A stretch of 7,055 nucleotides of DNA from Endomicrobiia bacterium. GTDB taxonomy: Bacteria; Elusimicrobiota; Endomicrobiia; Endomicrobiales; Endomicrobiaceae. This document shows positions 5,601 through 7,055 of this stretch, one piece after another. The stretch's first letter is position 1. Every line of letters starts with the position of its first letter. A model generated the notes under the pieces. It searched no databases. It saw only the letters and a program-made list of their open reading frames with translations, and was not told the DNA's origin. The stretch lies in assembly GCA_009782015.1 (NCBI GenBank), contig WQUP01000041.1, positions 1 to 7,055 of the forward strand, read 5' to 3'. The position numbers were made by a program, and so were the translations under genes.

Positions 5601-7055
5601 CTTTATATTCCATGCCGGGCATATAAAATTGCGCTATAAGAGGCCTCGTGTTTGACACAAGACCCTGCATGGCAAACTTTGCTTTCTCATCGCTTATTTC
5701 TTTTGTGCCTCTGTTTAATTCTTTTATTGCGTACTCAAAACGCGGTTTGGACTCCGAGCTGCCTTTGACAAGCATTCTTATCGTTTCGGCCATCGATAAA
5801 TAGTTAAGCACCAACAAATATCTTCTCTCGATTTCCTCATCAGAAAGAGTTTTATCTTTTTTCCATTCTTCAAGCATATCCTCAATTATTTCGGAATAAA
5901 ACTTCTGAATATTTTTCTCTTCTGGCCCTATCGAAAAAAGTTTTTCCAAAAGCTCGTCAATGCTCGCGGCCCCGAGCGCAAGCCTTGCCTGCCCCTGCGC
6001 CCACTCTAAATTTGCTCTATTGTTCATTAAACCTTTAGTTGCGGCATCTTGAGAAAATATAAAATCGCGGGGAACTATGCCCTGCTCGATAAAACTGTTC
6101 CATGCGTCTAAGCTGCCCAAACCTATAACGGGTCCGCGGCCGTAGGCTTGGCTGTCGGCAAACATGGCGCCGTAAAGAGTTCTAAAAATTTCGGTTTCGC
6201 TTTTCCCGTCCGTGTTCTTTATGCCGAGTATTTCGCCGGATTCGTTTTTTTCAAAATACTCTTGCAGTTTTTCAAGCAAATCCATTAAGTGGTAATACTG
6301 CGCAAGCTCGACTTTTAAAAACATCCTTTTTCTTAAGGCAAGCTTATCTTTGGCGGCTATCTCCCCTCCGGTCGTATCGATATATTCTTGGTCATAAAGC
6401 CAACCGCCTTTCTCTCGGCTGTAAACGAATCTTTCAGCTCCCGAGTTGACATAAACTTCCGCAATAAGCTCCTGTAACGCAGCAGGAAGCTCGTCCAGCC
6501 TTTTTGTTACTCTGCTTAAAGCGTTTCCGCTGATTATTACGGGTTTTGCCGCGCCGCGGATATAGCTGCGGACAAATTCGTCGTATCTGCCCGCCGTAAA
6601 CGTCGCGTCTCTTGTCTCGAGGTTTTCGTCAAAATCCGCAAAATTAAACATAGAATTTTTACGCACAGCTTCCAAAAACTCTTCCCCTGCGACAAATTGT
6701 CCGTTTTCGTCTATGTAAGGCTGTATAATCTGGCCTCTGCTGTTTCTGAATACGACTTTATTGCCGTCGCTTACCGGAACGTAGCCGTCCGATAAAATCT
6801 GCACCATCGCTCCGCGCTTTTCGTCGTCATACCAAGCCCCCATGGGCTCTAAAAGAGATTTCAGCTGCTCGGAAAGCTCAGTCCAATGTTTTATGATTTT
6901 ATCTTTTGCGAGCTCGTCTCTCGATTGTTTATCCTCGTCGGAAGGCACGGCGAAGAACCTTTCTCTAAAACCGTACTGAACCCATTTTATCTTATCTGCC
7001 GCGCTCTCATTTTTATATACGGAAAGATTATAAAGCGCGTGGGTTATTATGTTGG
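2602..7055 (-). CDS. Very large protein with HAD (type IIB, phosphomannomutase-like) domain; 5' end outside window
   Basis: The frame runs from the right edge to TAA 2604-2602, with 1483 residues visible. The first in-window start is GTG 6948, but the frame stays open for 35 more codons to the edge with no other ATG, GTG or TTG, so the gene probably begins outside. An AAAGG 9 bases before GTG 6948 keeps an internal start possible. Counting from that GTG as residue 1, a HAD phosphatase or phosphomutase core is visible: motif I DFDENL (D105 nucleophile, D107 acid/base), motif II IISGN (S140), motif III VNKTT (K473), and motif IV GDEMGESGVD (D495, D503). The order fits C2-cap HAD enzymes, and the eight-residue step from D495 to D503 matches phosphomannomutase. 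The 330-residue insertion between motifs II and III, mostly helical, is much larger than a normal cap. A Gln/Lys-rich linker (about 651-675) leads into a possible ferredoxin-like beta-alpha-beta unit (675-735), then about 700 mixed and helical residues I do not recognise. No membrane segment is visible and there is one cysteine (C455). The substrate is unknown. Confidence 0.85.
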   Translation of the reverse strand, partial: NIITHALYNLSVYKNESAADKIKWVQYGFRERFFAVPSDEDKQSRDELAKDKIIKHWTELSEQLKSLLEPMGAWYDDEKRGAMVQILSDGYVPVSDGNKVVFRNSRGQIIQPYIDENGQFVAGEEFLEAVRKNSMFNFADFDENLETRDATFTAGRYDEFVRSYIRGAAKPVIISGNALSRVTKRLDELPAALQELIAEVYVNSGAERFVYSREKGGWLYDQEYIDTTGGEIAAKDKLALRKRMFLKVELAQYYHLMDLLEKLQEYFEKNESGEILGIKNTDGKSETEIFRTLYGAMFADSQAYGRGPVIGLGSLDAWNSFIEQGIVPRDFIFSQDAATKGLMNNRANLEWAQGQARLALGAASIDELLEKLFSIGPEEKNIQKFYSEIIEDMLEEWKKDKTLSDEEIERRYLLVLNYLSMAETIRMLVKGSSESKPRFEYAIKELNRGTKEISDEKAKFAMQGLVSNTRPLIAQFYMPGMEYKGGKLYCVQVGGSGSIDVIVSGVNKTTPIREAIKGGANLQNIVFSGDEMGESGVDAPVAAMPRSREMFIINSGKNEKMNAFRTAGFLRYFNIDDEKDFNFFIFEELQNIADERRAELFVNPAAQFNGTVTDEFRRRFTDNVALAIFEEASKKLRDRGKLEVPYSSATDAVIVKAHEMLQKEFNGRVIINPHGSSKKLEIMLEDDSAAQQQKQEPATDKKAGKVKTKKITVNFNDLPKEKLDVLMADIPGAAGVEPALNGVTITVEEGSADEANRKISEAVISNELLKYGIAGSRIPGGLFNLGIDRVRERIVLLRRYGIDITQRNIMYMPWSVLLNEVMKNSRGVLTGLTAELMAAGYLDKDVKMSSMIRKKIDMSGSSKAARFFAVKSIYDTNGRLTKEGSYALRQAKEMMKRGYPAFVVEMVSSRPGANRPAASRDVNAADTVKMPTNAVFSVRGEDGKEIDAANEQYLTTREGALVIQVFTKRTAEVESAIARGAVSGEDLFRAGLVQFLSDLDNDRQQLQKKMGVDGSGMIDMAGADKKLKIREWEAEKIRGVYITEQTDIDRPESADSLNRGVRAESLLKTDEPENIATADIEKMGRKLLENLFKTKRKEGYNVLIVKAGDKIRIEDGQVKIDADLANAMIEAAANGLRAVPEINAALDADEFKKTIEALFAAGFTGVSAEGSESSKLMEGAAKDLYIAKVKNNLETLKKVSEQSALGARNYVKFNDDEVGEAIGRNTGALAITEEAGRVTVSMTTEEAKLGQIKTGLDRVMRARLDGIDVSAKNISALIDLLAAGDEEPSTDKIREAAEHAGLSAEMRRHIDGILKRADEGDEKKKAREIYTALGVMRGILRAQAESVYMEAYGTDLETYNRNSRADRDAMGLLMSLIIVSKRELADPVKFKEFLQAHKKEFLMLPDADKSVQALKEELGMEFINVLTASNGIVFKPLSDDEMNKAIRNVLIIAASMAKSQGALAARKSAVASRSLIKSMFTAA

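Noticed and set aside
6540..6640. A receiver (response regulator) domain suggested by the acidic DFDEN strand
   Set aside because: The DxD pair followed by a hydrophobic strand ending in Ser-Gly, then a distant Lys and GD motif, fits HAD motifs I to IV. The receiver pattern of paired acids, one Asp, Thr and Lys over about 110 residues is not seen.

Overview
The window looks like a stretch of bacterial chromosome of moderate GC content. It carries three genes, all on the minus strand, so transcription runs from right to left. In transcription order they are a very large protein gene that enters from the right edge (7055 to 2602), a complete FtsH-type AAA+ zinc metalloprotease gene (2264 to 594), and the start of a lipoprotein gene that leaves by the left edge (434 to 1). 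No RNA genes, CRISPR arrays, transposases or phage genes were seen. The lipoprotein with a standard lipobox and the two-helix membrane protease fit a bacterium with a Gram-negative type envelope. Very large proteins of unknown function, together with short A/T-rich heptad arrays between genes, make me think of lineages such as Elusimicrobiota or Omnitrophota. That placement is an impression, not a demonstration.

The large protein has at least 1483 visible residues and its true N-terminus lies outside the window. It has no obvious full-length relative that I recognise. I can pick out a phosphatase or phosphomutase-like HAD core near its visible N-terminus. Motif I is D105/D107, motif II is S140, motif III is K473 and motif IV is GD495 with D503. 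These are arranged like the C2-cap (type IIB) HAD enzymes, with motif IV spaced as in eukaryotic-type phosphomannomutase, but the insertion between motifs II and III is far larger than usual. After a Gln/Lys-rich linker near residue 650 there are about 800 more residues that I cannot assign. The visible protein contains a single cysteine.

The FtsH-like protein keeps all the catalytic residues (Walker A and B, the SRH arginines, HEAGH and a third zinc-ligand Asp). It has lost almost all of the usual periplasmic segment between its two membrane helices and differs from the family at several normally constant positions.

The 337-bp gap upstream of ftsH is the most structured non-coding stretch. 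It holds a hairpin just after the large gene, two heptad arrays that each follow a near-copy of the end of the large gene, a five-unit 9-bp repeat that forms a 44-bp near-palindrome, an A/T-rich tract, and a near-consensus sigma70 promoter with a good ribosome binding site. ftsH is therefore probably transcribed on its own. The 159-bp gap between ftsH and the lipoprotein gene holds a strong hairpin. No functional link between the three genes can be read from the sequence.
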